Source of the DNA: Cannabis sativa
Lineage: Eukaryota; Streptophyta; Magnoliopsida; Rosales; Cannabaceae
Direction of reading: 5' to 3'
Assembly (NCBI RefSeq): GCF_029168945.1
Contig: NC_083602.1
Location: 26,585,323-26,649,322 of the forward strand
DNA: 64,000 nucleotides
The position numbers and the translations under genes are program-made. A model generated the notes under the pieces. That model ran no database searches, had not been told where the DNA came from, and saw only the letters and a program-made list of their open reading frames with translations. Below, in pieces: positions 35,395-47,329 of this stretch (within the stretch, counting starts at the first letter, position 1; each line of letters opens with the position of its first letter).

Positions 35395-36830
35395 ATATTG
35401 TTGCAGTTTTATTAAGTGCTGATCCAATAAAAAAAATCCACACAAGGTCTGGACCTGCAAATATTCAAGAATTCCTCCTTGTTGATCAAAGGTCTAAAAT
35501 TAATATGTTTTATATTTTCAAAAATTACTTCATATGTTATGTTAATATTTAACAAAATATATTTGTGGAGCTTGCAACCAAAAACTGTAACTATGTGGGA
35601 CGAACTAACTGAGACCGTTGGAAAAGCAATATGTGAAATTCTTCCAAAAAATTCTATTATAATAGGAACACGCCTGAAAGTTGTTTCACACAATGGTTAG
35701 ATTTATTTCAACTAATAAACTAGTATTATTAAAAGTCAACTTACAATATATTTTTTTTTTAATAATTCAATAAGTATATCTTTATCATCCAAGCAACAAA
35801 GTTCATTTATCATCAACCTTACGAACATTCCACAAATAAATGAGCTTCGTCAATGGTAAACTAATTTATACTTATTTTTTATAAATTATTTCTTATTACA
35901 CCTATCCATAAATAATTCTTATATATCTAATAATATTATCCTATAAATTAATAGGAGCATTAACAATGAAGAATACCTATCTGCCATTATCAGTGAGAAG
36001 AGACTCTTCCCAACCCAACTGCTCTAAGAACTCGTCAATATAATAATATCATTATTATTAATGGCATTCAAAATCTTCCACAAGAGGTATGCAAAATATG
36101 TTTATTTAACTTTTAATTAACTGATTAGTTTCTTTTCTCAGTGTTTATAATTATTTTTGGCTTTACATAATATTGTATACTTTACTTCAATAACTATATT
36201 ATGCTTTATTAGCAAACTACTTTTTGAATCAATGGATCAATCTTCACCAAAAATTTAAGACAACCCTTCTGGTACATGGCTTGTATAAGATGCCGTCCAA
36301 AAGCAGATCTTGACAATGAAACATCATGTTTTAAATGCCACGGATGCAACGAATCATCTGTTGAGACAATTCCAAGGTTTATATTAACTCAATTTAGCAC
36401 AAATCTTATTATCATAATTTGTAACTTAAATAAATTAATTTGTATTTGAATATATTAGATGCCGCTTTGAAGCTCAACTAACAGACCACACAGGCTCATT
36501 AATAGCAACATTCTTTAGCAAAAATGCAGAAAAGTTTTTAAATTGTACCGCACAAGAGCTTATTCACATCCCACATGTAAATTCTACTACTTAAACTCAT
36601 TCACTTCATTAAAATACATTAATATTACTATCTTTTTCAATGATGTTGTTAATAACATGATCAAAACATATTATCAGCTGCAAGGCTTTCTACAACGAGT
36701 AAATTTTTTTATTTACTTAAAAGCAAAAGCGGATCCATATAGTGGCGGAAGTCAAACCAAATACAACGCTATCTCACTGCTCGAAAGTGATGCTGAGTCG
36801 AGCACTTCAAATACTGTTAATGATACTTAA
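35395..36830 (+). pseudogene. RPA70 (replication factor A large subunit)-like gene, decayed multi-exon copy
   Basis: Six exon-like blocks in order encode parts of an RPA1-like single-strand DNA-binding protein. Block 1 (35395-35491) has DIVAVLLSADPIKKIHTRSG and EFLLVDQ. Block 2 (about 35564-35697) has KTVTMWDELTETVGKAICE and GTRLKVVSHN. Block 3 (about 35774-35858) has ISLSSKQQSSF and INELRQW. Block 4 (35955-36089) has NNEEYLSAIISEKRLFPTQ. Block 5 (about 36211-36376) holds a C4 zinc-finger pattern in CIRCRPKADLD and CFKCHGC. Block 6 (from 36459) has CRFEAQLTDHTGSLIATFF and a tail QTKYNAISLLESD before a stop at 36828-36830. GT/AG borders are visible for several blocks. A stop after PTQLL and one before NGSIFTK disrupt it. 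The N-terminal OB folds are not found. It is probably Helitron cargo or an old gene copy. Confidence 0.7.
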
Positions 36831-37164
36831 AGTATCTACAAAATAATATAAATAAATATACAAATTTTGTACAAATATTCTAAATGCTATGTAAAATATA
36901 TTTAAATAATGAGCTTCTTATATGGGACACGTTATAGATGTAGTTAAAATGCTTACTTTTAATTAGCTTGTAATTATTATTGTATAATATAATATATATT
37001 ACACTTTTCACTTCATTTTAAAATATTAAATCTCAATTTTACATTTTTTATTTTATCACAATTAATTATACAATAAAAATGAAAATAAAAAAAATCAAAT
37101 GAAGAGTTTGACATGTGCAATTGCACCTAGTTTTAAAAAAAGTGGCAAGTCAACCTATATAAAT
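36831..37164. other. AT-rich intergenic DNA
   Basis: No gene seen. Contains the hairpin-CTAG string at 37115-37130 discussed under the Helitron candidate. Confidence 0.5.
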
Positions 37165-38705
37165 AAATTTGGAAAATTGTACATGGGCCCTTTTAAAAAG
37201 GATGTATCGAATATCTTTTTATCTATTTCGGCATTCGAGAGAAATTGTTAATCCATTTTTATATGGGCATTTTACAATTTTGTATATATTATTTTAATTA
37301 ATTACAAAATATGTGCAAAAAAATTTATTATCATTTTCTCATACATTTTTATATATAATTAAAAACTTTTTTTCAATTTCTTTTAGAATATATATATATG
37401 GTAATAATTATTGATTATTATATATATGGTAATATTTGCTATGTTTATTTTTATGTTTACAATTATTATAAAAAAATACCAATAATATAAAATATTTTAT
37501 ATATGTGTTTATTTTATTTTCTATTAATTAAACATACTAATTTATTAAACAAAATAATAATATTCACATAAGTTTATTATATCACTCTATGTGTGTTATG
37601 TTTATTTTTTAGTAATTTTTTAGAAAAATAAATAATATGTATATAAAAAATTGTTTATCTTTATCTTTTTCTTTGTTTATTGTGTCATGTTTTTTTCTAA
37701 TTAAATAATTTTTGGAGTTTATAAAGTTATGTTTGTTTATTTATTTTTTGATGTAAGAATTATACTTCAATAGAAAGTTCGTTCACTAATTCATTAGAAA
37801 ATAATTAATATATAGAAACAATGAAAAAAAAAATATATTTATTTTAGTATAGTATAATTGTCTATGTTTGTTTTTTATGTTTACAATTATAATAAACATA
37901 CTAATAATATAAAATACTTTGTATATATATGTTTATTTTGTTTTCTATTTATTAAACATACTAATTTAATAAACAAAATAATAATATTCAGATATGTTTA
38001 TTATATTACTTTATGTGTCATGTTTATTTTTAGTAATTTTAAGTATTGATTTATATTTATATACATTAATGTTTATAATTTTGATATTGTATTTTATTAA
38101 AAAAAATCTTATTAAATTATAATAATTCATACTAAAATAGATAATAAACATTTATCTTTTAATAAAAAAAAATTAACTTGTTTATTTTTATAAAACTATT
38201 TAATTAATTTTACGAAATTGTTTATTTTAAGTTTTAATAAACATAGTTTATTATTTAATGATTAAAATGTATGGTTTGATGTAATAAGTTTTCAAAATAT
38301 ATAAATTTTTAAAATAATTTTTTTTTGCACATTTTTTGTAATTATGTTATTTTTGTTGTACATTTATGAAAAAAGCCCTTTTATATTGTATATGTTGTAG
38401 TTATTTAAGATATCTTATAAAATTTTGAGACATTCAGAGAAATTTAACAGACTGAAATTAGGTTTTAAATAGTGAGTTATACACATAACTCTTTTATATT
38501 ATACGTGTATAAAATAGACTATTTAAACAATACTTTGTATATTATAAATTATTTCAAATTTCTTAAATTTTTTGTAAAATATCTTAAGTAACTATAACAT
38601 ACGTGACTATGTAAAAAATTCAAACTAAAAAATCCTTCCAAATGCTAAAACAAACAAAAAGTGTATCAGTACAACATTTTTAAAAGTATGCATTGTAAAA
38701 TAAAT
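37165..38705. mobile_element. Palindromic MITE, family D, copy 2, interrupted by another element
   Basis: The outer parts match copy 1 at 21401. The left end at about 37165-37262 has gggcccttttaaaaaggatgta and tttcggcattc. The remainder, at about 38379-38705, has tgtagttatttaagatatct, an acgtgtataaaataga centre, and a terminal ttttaaaagtatgcattgta. The two parts are separated by the 1.1-kb AT-rich element at 37265-38378. Confidence 0.65.
37265..38378. mobile_element. AT-rich non-autonomous TIR element, family E, copy 1
   Basis: The ends are gggcattttacaattttgta and, in reverse complement, gggcttttttcataaatgta. The shared inner block attacaaaa-atgtgcaaaaaaa makes imperfect TIRs of about 60 bp. 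Inside, a block of about 115 bp (tttattttnttttctatt, aacatactaattt, ttattatatcactctatgtg) occurs twice, near 37497-37610 and 37925-38035. A second, inverted copy lies at 45987-47145. No coding capacity. Confidence 0.75.
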
Positions 38706-38984
38706 TTAACCTAAAAATAACCAAATTAAATAAATTACAAGTATCCTATTATATCAGCATAAAATATATTGGAAAACTCTTTGATGGAGACCCTTAAATT
38801 GGACACACCAATATTCCAAGTTTCTATTATTTTTATTGAGAAATGTTAAGGTAAGTACCAAGTACATAAAAAGTGTTATATTCTCTCGTATATTTTGATT
38901 TAATAATTAATATAAGAAACCATTAATTAATTAATTATAAGATATTACATTGATATAATATTGAGTACCTTAAAATGTCAAATA
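38706..38984. other. Short AT-rich spacer, possible very diverged MITE
   Basis: From about 38850, gagaaatgttaaggtaagtacc resembles the start of family A, but the rest cannot be aligned by eye. Confidence 0.35.
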
Positions 38985-39430
38985 ACAATGCTCATTTTTA
39001 TTAATTGTAAACTTTTTTGGATGCTTCTACAATGCACTGCCATAAACCGATTCATTGTTGCACTCCCTATCTGTTTTGATATTCAGAAGAAATTTTATTC
39101 TATTTTTTTTTATAATCGTGTATATTATAATTATTCAAAGCATCATGCAAAATTTTGAAAAATTCAGAATAATTTATAATACAGAAAATAATATTTAAAT
39201 AGTTTATTTCACACGCGTAAAAAATAAAAGAGTCACGCGTGCAACATATTGTTTGAACCCTATTTTTAGTGTGTTATTTTTTTTTTTAAATTTTTCAAAA
39301 TTTTGCAAAATGTGTTAAATAACTACAACAAATACGACCATAAAAAAATTAGACTAAAAAATTCTCTCAAATACAAAAATAGATAAGGATAGTGCACCTA
39401 TTTTAAGAGTGTGCATTGTAGAATTTCCCA
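38985..39430. mobile_element. Palindromic MITE, family D, copy 3
   Basis: Shows the same arms and centre as copy 1: attttgaaaaattcagaat, acagaaaataat, and cacgcgt motifs around 39212-39240, then the complementary arm ending in attttaagagtgtgcattgta. Boundaries are approximate. Confidence 0.65.
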
Positions 39431-39477
39431 AACTTTTTTGTGGGGCAATTTCAGTGATAATTGTTGTTTGTAGGTGA

Positions 39478-39650
39478 TTGAGAAATACTAAAAGGTACCA
39501 GTAGTGTCTAACATCCTCTAAGTGTCAATATCTTTATTGGTTCAACTAAGTATCGAGTCTCATATGATTTAATGTAATAATTTTCAAAGAGTATCGCTAG
39601 CCAGTCATAAAACAACACGTCTAGAAGATGCTATTCCTCCTTAAGAAATT
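39478..39650. mobile_element. Fold-back MITE, family A, copy 2
   Basis: Aligns along its length with 3259-3430: gagaaatactaaaaggtacc, gtgtcaatatctttattgg, aagtatcgagtc, and gagtatcgctagccagtc. Confidence 0.7.
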
Positions 39651-40154
39651 GGGTACATGTAATTCTTTTTTGTATTTTTTTTTAAAGAAATTCAACACTT
39701 ATTTCACTATTTTTGTAATGTAAACCTATATTTCTGTAGTGTAAACCCATTTAGTATAATAACACAACCAAATAAAATAAAATATCCATCATATCGTCGT
39801 TGATTTCATTTGATTTTTCTTTTTGTCCAGGGTATTTTGTTGTTTCGAATTTTGTTGAAAACGTTGGTATTTTTTTTTCCCAGTTAATAAAACTTGCAGT
39901 AAGTTAAAAAATTGGTAGCTATAAAGTGTCTACACAAAAATCATACATCGGTCGATTCACATCACTAGATAAAAATCTTTAATAATGCTATCTCTTTAAT
40001 ACCATAAGAAAAATAAGAGATACTTCTCATTAAAACTAACCCACACCGCACACTAAAAGAAATTGACTAACATCCTTACATTTTTACCAAGAACACGTCT
40101 AACATAATAAATACAATTACTTTCTTAAAAATGTATATAACGGATCTAAAAAAA
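39651..40154. other. Intergenic DNA, nothing recognised
   Basis: AT-rich sequence without ORF, TIR or RNA gene that I could support. Confidence 0.5.
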
Positions 40155-40174
40155 ATACTCTTACTAAACTAATT

Positions 40175-40192
40175 AAGTATCAGTCTCATATA
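40175..40192 (+). repeat. 18-bp target-site duplication of the LINE (second copy 45890-45907)
   Basis: aagtatcagtctcatata is present without mismatch at 40175-40192 and 45890-45907, directly outside the 5'-truncated LINE start and directly after its A-rich tail. Long target duplications next to a poly(A) tail are the hallmark of target-primed reverse transcription. Confidence 0.95.
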
Positions 40193-40199
40193 CATTGGT

Positions 40200-40802
40200 A
40201 GAAACAATCTTAGTGCGCTTGTTAGCACCATTGGCAAACCAATTATGGTTGACAAGGTCACTCTAAGTAGAACAATGATTAAATATGCTAGAGTTTTAGT
40301 GGACATTGAGATTTCAGATTGCCCACCAAAAACAATAGCATATATCAATGAGAGAAAACAACTAGCAGAACAGTCTGTGGAGTATGAATGGATTCCTTCA
40401 AAGTGTGGGGCATGTGGTCTTCTTGGACATACTATTGCTAATTGCAATAAGGAGAAGGGACCGACTGTTTGGAAGAAAAAAGGGTCTGTTGAGCTGAAAA
40501 ATAAGACTCCTATGGTAGAGAAGAATGTGCCTAATGGTGAGAAAGTACTAGAAGAGGTAGCTAAGGATATTAGGGGCAGCCAGACAGAAACAATAGTTGA
40601 TGGTGGTCATGAGAAGCAGACTAAAGGAGGGAACAACTCTGATGATTCAAAATGGATTACTCCTCGTAAGACAGGGTCTAAACTAGTTGTTCGAAATGGG
40701 GTAGGGGCTGCCATAAGTAATGGTTATGAGATTCTTGCTGAATCTGGGGAGGGAGAATGGGTCACGAACAATACTGATATCCCATGGAAGTCTGCAACAT
40801 AA
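40200..40802 (+). pseudogene. LINE ORF1, 5'-truncated, zinc-knuckle protein
   Basis: Open from the truncation point to a stop at 40800-40802. It begins with LSALVSTIGKPIMVDKVT, corresponding to about the middle of a full ORF1, then KYARVLVDIEISDCPPK, the knuckle CGACGLLGHTIANC and a charged tail (KWITPRKTGSK). The DUF4283 part is absent because of 5' truncation. The last codons overlap the ATG of ORF2 at 40784, the same overlap as in the other LINE. Confidence 0.88.
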
Positions 40803-41344
40803 TGGGATGGAATGTTAGGGGTCTGAATAAGAGGGATAAGCAGAGATTGGTGTTGAATGTTCTTAGAGAGAATAAAGTAGGGCTTGGTGCCCTTCTAGAA
40901 ACTAAAATAAAGCATGATAAGGTTAGATATGTTATGACTACTAGTTTTCCTAACTGGGAGTTCTACTCGAGTTCTATTATCAGTAAGAGAATAATTTTAT
41001 TTGGAAATCCAAATTTGTTCAAGTTAAGATCTTGGAGGAGGACTTCCAATTTTTCCACAGCAGGGTAAAAGTGACAGGATTGGTTGAGGAATTTTACTTC
41101 ACTGCAGTCTATGGCAGCAATTCAGCTTTGGAAAGGAGGTCTCTTTTTGAGAAGCTAACTGGGATAGGAATGGTTAGTAAGCCTTGGTTAATCCTTGGAG
41201 ACTTTAATTCCATGTTTTTCTTTCAAGATAGGAATGGAGGTAAGCAAGTCTTGGCTAAGGACATTGATGATGCTCAGAATTGGCTTGCTTTAGGCCAAGT
41301 AGATGAGATCAAAGGCTCAGGATCTTATTTTACTTGGTCTAACA

Positions 41345-43173
41345 TGTTGGAAATTATTTTACCAGGATCTTAGATCTACTCACAAGTATGTTGATTAACA
41401 CCCAAAATATGAACTTTCTAAAACGATAAAATAAACACATATAAAGTTTAATAAACCTTACATTGGGTGCAGCGGAATATAATGACTCCTTCCGTTCAGA
41501 TATCTAGCCCTTGATTCCTTTCTGTAGCAGAGCATTATCAATATCTGAACCTGGATCTCTTTCTCTGATTCTTTAGTGCTGAAACTCCTTCTTGCTGAAA
41601 GTCTTTCTTCACGATCTTCCTCACTATGATTGAGGTATCACTTGCTGTGTGTGGGCACTACTCTAATCACTAAGTGTTTTGAAATCTTAAGGAAGAAGAG
41701 AGAGAGAGAGGGTGGTCGGCCAAGAATAGAGAGAGAGAGAGGCTCAGTTTTTCTGAATGAAAAGTCAGAAGTAAAAGTGTAATTTTCCTGAAGACTTCAC
41801 TATGTATTTATAGCATTCCACTAGGGTTAGGTTTGAATTATTTGGCATTAAAATAATGAAAATATCAGAGGTAAAACCCTACAAAAGTGGCCGGCCCTAT
41901 ACATGTTGATTTGGGCCTCACTTTTTGCAATTTTGTAGTTTTATCTTTTCTGCATCTGATTTTCTCAAAAACGCCAATTTTCTAATTCAACCATTTAAAT
42001 GCCAATTCTAACTATTTAATAACTATAAATAATTATTAAATAATATTGTCATTTATCATATTTATTAATTGAACCATACAAAGTATCATAATAAACAAAT
42101 ATGCCCCTAAAACTCTTTCATTACAATTTCGCCCTTACTTAGTGAAAAATTCACAAATAGACATAGTCTAATTTGAGAATTATAATTGATTAATCAAAAC
42201 AAATTATACGAGTCTTACAAGCAATATTATCTCAACTAGTGGGGGAACCATGGGTCTATATAACCGAGCTTCCAATAAGCAGATCAAGAATTTATAACCT
42301 AAATTCACTGACTTATTAATTCTTCGTTGAATCCACGCATAGAACTTAGAATTGCACTCTCAGTATATAGAATGCTCTATATGTTCCACCATATAGACAC
42401 ATCATTAGTTATCCATTGTTATAATCCTAATTTGATCATTGATCCTCTATATGAATGATCTACACTGTAAAGGGATTAGATTACCGTTACACCCTACAAT
42501 GTATTTAATCCTTAAAACACTTAACCCCGTTAAATGATATTTCAGCTTATGTAAAATGAGATCTCCACCATTTATTTTCGTTTGGTCAAGCTCGAAGGAG
42601 ATCATCCTTTGCTTACTATTTGCCAAATAGAAGCTATAGATTCCATGTTTATGTTAGCGCTCCCACTCCATTGCACTACCGTGTTCCCAAAATGTACATA
42701 TCACCCTGACCTAAAAGTAGGCTTAACTAACAAATCAAAGAACACGAATAGCCTCTTGAGATTGAGCCTAATCATAACAGGATTAAGATCATTTGATCTA
42801 GGATCAACTAGGCGATATTGACTTGAATAGATATTACGGTAAGTTTAATAAATCTAATTCAAAGTTCAATATTGGTCCCTTCCGATGCATACTCCATGCA
42901 TCCAACTTGAGCTTTACTTTAACCAATGCTCTGGAAAGAACATAGCATTTCTCCAAATGCAAGTAAACTCTATTGTAGATTATCATATCAGTAAAACCCT
43001 ATGTCTGATAAATCTAGGAAACTTTATTCACATAGTGATGTTTACTTTCCAAAGTGTTAACGACACAATAAACAGGATCAAGTATGTGAAAAGGGTTTCA
43101 GATGAATTCATACATTATGTACATATAATCATGAAATAAATCATGTGAACCATGCAACATTAAATGTTATTTC
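41345..43173 (-). mobile_element. Truncated copia-family LTR inside the LINE, minus orientation
   Basis: Starts tgttggaaattattttacca (the reverse complement of the LTR 3' end) and runs to aatgttatttc, where homology stops about 66 bp short of the LTR 5' end. By eye it is nearly identical to the LTR pair at 52832/61165. The missing LTR end together with the missing host LINE codons shows a deletion across the right junction. No target duplication is therefore expected or seen. Confidence 0.9.
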
Positions 43174-44606
43174 ATAGAAATTTCAGAGAGAGAGTTCTAA
43201 GCTGTTGGTTCAAACCTTCAGAAACTAATAATGATGTCGGTTTAGTGAAGAACTTACTAAGATTGAAGCATACTTTGAAGAAGTTCAGCAGGGAGGAGGT
43301 AGGAGATATTGAGTTGCAGTTTAATCAATGCAAAGCTGATTTTATCATAGCTCAGGATAGTTTGGCCAGAGACCCGAGCAACAGCAACCTGCTTCAAGAA
43401 GAGAAAGTGAAAAGTCTTGATTATGTTGATGCCTTGAAACAATACACTGTTTTTCTTCGACAACGGAGTAAGGTTTCTTGGTTGCAGAATGGTGACGATA
43501 ACACCAGGTATTTTCACTCCTTTTTGAAGAAAAGAAAATTAGAGAATAGAATCACTACCTTTAAGAATAATGGGAGGATTATTGATGATTATAACCAAGT
43601 AGTAGAGCATTTTCTTAACCATTTCAGAAATTTTATGGGAAAGAAAAGTTCTGCTACTGGAAGGCTGGATAAACATTGTATTAAACAGGGGCCGGTTCTT
43701 TCCTTGGAGCAACAGGTTAGACTTATAAGACCTTTTAAAGAGAATGAAGAAGGCTATGTTTGGAATTAATTCAACCAAGAGCCCTGGCCTAGACAGATTC
43801 GACTCTAGATTTTTTAAAAGTCTTTGGAAAGATATTGGACATGATGTGTCTACAGCTATTCTCAAGTTCTTTGAGGAGGGTACTATGCCAGCCTCCTTGA
43901 AGGATGCAGTCATTACCCTTATCCCGAAGACCCAAGAGCCAAAGGATGCTAGTGACTTTCGGCCTATTGCTTGTTGCAACACAGTTTATAAGTGTATTTC
44001 CAAGATGATTTGCTCTAGATTGACAGAAGTTCTTCCTAGTCTCGTGAGTGACAACTAGGGAGCCTTTATCAAAAATCGTCTTCTTGCCCACAACATTATG
44101 ATCTTCCAAGATCTCCTTAAAGGTTACACGAGGAAAAATGTTTCTGCTCGTTGCATATTAAAGATTGACTTAAGCAAGGTCTACGATACAGTCGACTGGA
44201 AATTTGTGGAAGACCTTTTAAACAGCTTGTGCTTTCCCTCGAGATTCATTCACTGGTTGTTTGTTTGCCTCAAAGGTACAACCTACTTCCTTTTACTTAA
44301 TGGTAGAATCCAAGGGTCCTTTAAAGGTGAGAAAGGTCTCCGCCAAGGGGACCCTTTGTCCCCCTTTGTGTTTGTCTTGATTATGGAATACTTGTCTAGG
44401 TTGTTATCTCAATGTTCAAACAAAAAAGGATTCGGCTTTCATCCTTTTTGTAAGAACTTGAGATTAACAAACCTTTGCTTTTCAGACGACCTCATTATAT
44501 TTTGTAAGGGCAATGTGAATTCTGTGGAATTAATTGATGAAGCTTTTCAAGAATTCTGCCAAGCGACTGTTTAGCAACTAATAAAAAGAAATCCCATATT
44601 TATTTT

Positions 44607-44622
44607 GGGGGGGGGGGGGGGG
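44607..44622 (+). repeat. 16-bp poly(G) run inside LINE ORF2
   Basis: At the matching place the other LINE encodes VFFGGVQ from a 5-G run. Here it has expanded to 16 G and shifts the frame. Confidence 0.95.
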
Positions 44623-45986
44623 TCAAGGAGGAGATCAAGAACACAATCTTGGAGATAACTCAAATGGAAGAGGGGTCTTTCCCGCTCAAATATTTGGGTG
44701 TGAATCTTAGACCAACAAAGTGGAGAGACGAGGATTGTGGTGTTATTTTGGATAAGCTTAGCTTGAAACTAAATGGATGGGCTAGTAGGAACTTGTCCTT
44801 TGCGGGCCGTGCTCAATTAATTCATTCGGTTCTGCTTGGGATCCGAAACTTTTGGATGAGCCTCTTTATCTTACCTCAGAAAATTGTGCCAGCTCTGGAT
44901 AAAAAATGTTGAGATTTTCTCTGGGGTGTGAATGGTAATAGGAACAAGCTGCATATGCCATCATGGGAAAAAGTTTGTCTCCCAAAGCAATTTGGTGGTA
45001 TTGGTTTTAGGGAGGGGAAAAAATGGAACATCGTGATGGTTGCCAAACACTTGTGGGCTATTTCAAGCAAACAAGATAACCTGTGGGTGAAATGGATCAA
45101 TTCTATTTACTTAAAGGAGCAGGATGTGTGGTCTTGCCCGATAAAACCTGATCTGAGTTGGTACTTCAAGAAACTTTTGAAGATCAGAAATGTGACGAAT
45201 GCAAGCATGTTGAACCAGGCGGCTAAAGGTAATAAATTCAAAGTGAACAGGTTTTATAGTGAGTTGATTGGAGCTGTTAGAACTCCCTATACTGCTACTG
45301 TTTGGCATAAATATATTGTTCCTAAACACATGTTTATGTATTGGCAAATCATAAATAAAAATCTGCTCACCTGTGACCATTTGAGCAGATTTTTTCCCAT
45401 TCCTTCAAGGCTTTGTTTGGTTTGTGAGGATGCCCCGGAATCTCATAATCACCTATTTTTTGAGTGCATCTTCACAAGGAAACTCATTGTGACTGTGGAA
45501 AGTTGGGCTGGGAGGATTAATTGGCCGAAGAGGATCATTGAACTACACAACCGAGTCTTGCCAGCAAAAGCAGACTTAGCTTCAAAGATTCTGAATGCTA
45601 TCCCTGCTACCTCTTTGTACTTACTGTGGAAAAATAGAAACGATTGTCTGTTTAATGTTGTTTGTAATTCAGTTGCTTCTCTTAGCAAAGAGATAAAGAG
45701 TGTTGTTAAGGCTAGAGTTCTTGGGCTTTATTGTACTAGTAAAAATAAAAAGGATCAATATGTGCTGAGGTTAACCAATAGTTGGTAGCCTTTCCTTTTC
45801 TTTGCTGGCGGTTGATTCCCTTCCGGCCTTTGTTGTGTATTGTTCTGTTCTTTTGAATAAAATTATCCTTTTGTTCAAAAAAAAAAATAAAGTATCAGTC
45901 TCATATAATTTAAGAAAATAGCCTCACCTATAAAAAGTGTTGAATATTACTGATGTCCAATAACAATAATCTATATAAAAAAAAAA

Positions 45987-47145
45987 GTTTTTTTTTCATA
46001 AATGTACAACAAAAACAATATAATTACAAAAATGTGCAAAAAAGAAAATATTTTAAAAACTTATACATTTTGAAATTTTATTAAGTGAAACCATACATTT
46101 TAATTATTAATATAAATAGTTAATGATTAAACTAATTACAATAAATAAATTAATGTAATTAATATTTGTAATATTATTTTGTAATATCTTATCCTTATGT
46201 TTATTATATTTATGTTTTAAAAATTATTAATAATAAAATATGTTTATTAAAACTCAAAATAAACAATTTCGTAAAATTAATTAAATAAATAATAAACAGT
46301 TTTATAAAAATAAACAAGTTTAATATTGTTTTGTTAAAGAATAAATGTTTATTATTTTAGTATGAATTATTATAATTTAATAAGATTTTTTTTAATAAAA
46401 TAAAATATTAAAAGTATAAACATTAATGTATATATATAAATCAATGCTCAAAATTACTAAAAATAAACATGACACACATAGATTGATATAATAAACTTAT
46501 GTAAATATTATTATTTTGTTTATTAAATTAGTATGTTTAATAAATAGAAAACAAAATAAACATATATATACAAAGTATTTTATATTATTAGTATGTTTAT
46601 TATAATTGTAAACATAAAAATAGACATAGCCAATTTATATTATTACTAAAATAAATATATTTTCTTTCTATTATTTCTATATATTGATTATTTTCTAATG
46701 AGTTAGTGAACGAATTTTCTTTTGAAATACAATTCTTACATCAAAAAATAAATAAATAAACATAACTTTATAAACTCTAAATATTATTTAATTATAATTA
46801 TAATAAAAAAACATGACACTATAAACAAAGAAAAAGGAAAAAAAAAATAAACAATTATATATATTAATTATTTTCTAAAAAAATAAACATGACACACATA
46901 TAGTAATATAATAAACTTATGTGAATATTATTAATTTGTTTATTAAATTAGTATGTTTAACTAATAGAAAATAAAATAAACACATATATACATACAATAA
47001 TTAATAATTATTACCTTATATATTCTAAAAAAAATTAAAAAAAAAGTTTTAATTGTATATAAAAATGTATGAGAAAATGGTATAAATTTTTTTGCACATA
47101 TTTTGTAATTAATTAAAATAATGTATAGAAAATTGTAAAATGCCC
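45987..47145. mobile_element. AT-rich non-autonomous TIR element, family E, copy 2 (inverted)
   Basis: Reads as the reverse complement of 37265-38378. It begins ttcataaatgtacaacaaaaa with attacaaaaatgtgcaaaa and ends atgtatagaaaattgtaaaatgccc. The terminal gggc on the left is lost in a poly(A)/poly(T) stretch. The internal duplicated block (aaacatactaattt in complement) is present twice. Confidence 0.75.
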
Positions 47146-47329
47146 TAAGAGAAATTAAACAACATAACCGCCTCTCAAGCGGTTGTAATAATAATTTAAA
47201 AAATAGTTTAATTTATGATTATTTTATAAATTTATACAAATATATATAGGAGAGTGAGAAATTCATACCTTAATTAGCTGTTCAAAAAAATACAAATATA
47301 CATATTTATGTTATAAATATTAATAATTA
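47146..47329. other. Short AT-rich spacer
   Basis: No feature recognised. Confidence 0.5.

Larger units (their letters stand above)
40784..45788 (+). pseudogene. LINE ORF2: endonuclease, reverse transcriptase, zf-RVT; interrupted
   Basis: Starts MEVCNIMGWNVRGLN. Endonuclease blocks are LGALLETKIKHDKV, a frame change near 41040, and LILGDFNSMFFFQDR. After the LTR the frame resumes near 43174 with LKHTLKKFSREEVGD and SKVSWLQNGDDNTRYF. The reverse transcriptase has STKSPGLDRFDSRFFKSLW, DFRPIACCNTVYKCI, LKIDLSKVYDTVDWKF, KGLRQGDPLSPFVFVLIMEY and FSDD in place of the usual FADD or YADD (44479-44490). A 16-G run (44607-44622) breaks the frame just after the motif. The C-terminal zf-RVT has CLVCEDAPESHNHLFFEC. 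There is also a stop after VSDN. The last segment (44928-45788) is open for 286 codons. Confidence 0.9.
40193..45889 (+). mobile_element. L1-type LINE, plus strand, 5'-truncated, with a nested LTR
   Basis: The element begins inside ORF1 (the first readable residues match the middle of ORF1 of the LINE at 28191-33070), continues through ORF2 and ends in a poly(A) (about 45877-45887). It is flanked by an exact 18-bp target duplication. A truncated copia-family LTR occupies 41345-43173, and about 80 codons of ORF2 are missing at that point. The 5' truncation happened at insertion; the LTR came later. Confidence 0.93.
40155..45975. mobile_element. MITE family A, copy 3, split by a LINE
   Basis: Left part 40155-40192 (aaactaattaagtatcagtc) and right part 45908-45975 (attgatgtccaataac-like end). 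Joined through one copy of the target duplication, they match the right two thirds of copies 1 and 2. Confidence 0.55.

Noticed and set aside
42582..43139. Repeated small ORFs with shared sequence (also at 50115, 53251 and 61639)
   Set aside because: They recur because they fall in the same place of the LTR family. They have no separate coding support and differ in frame-breaking indels.
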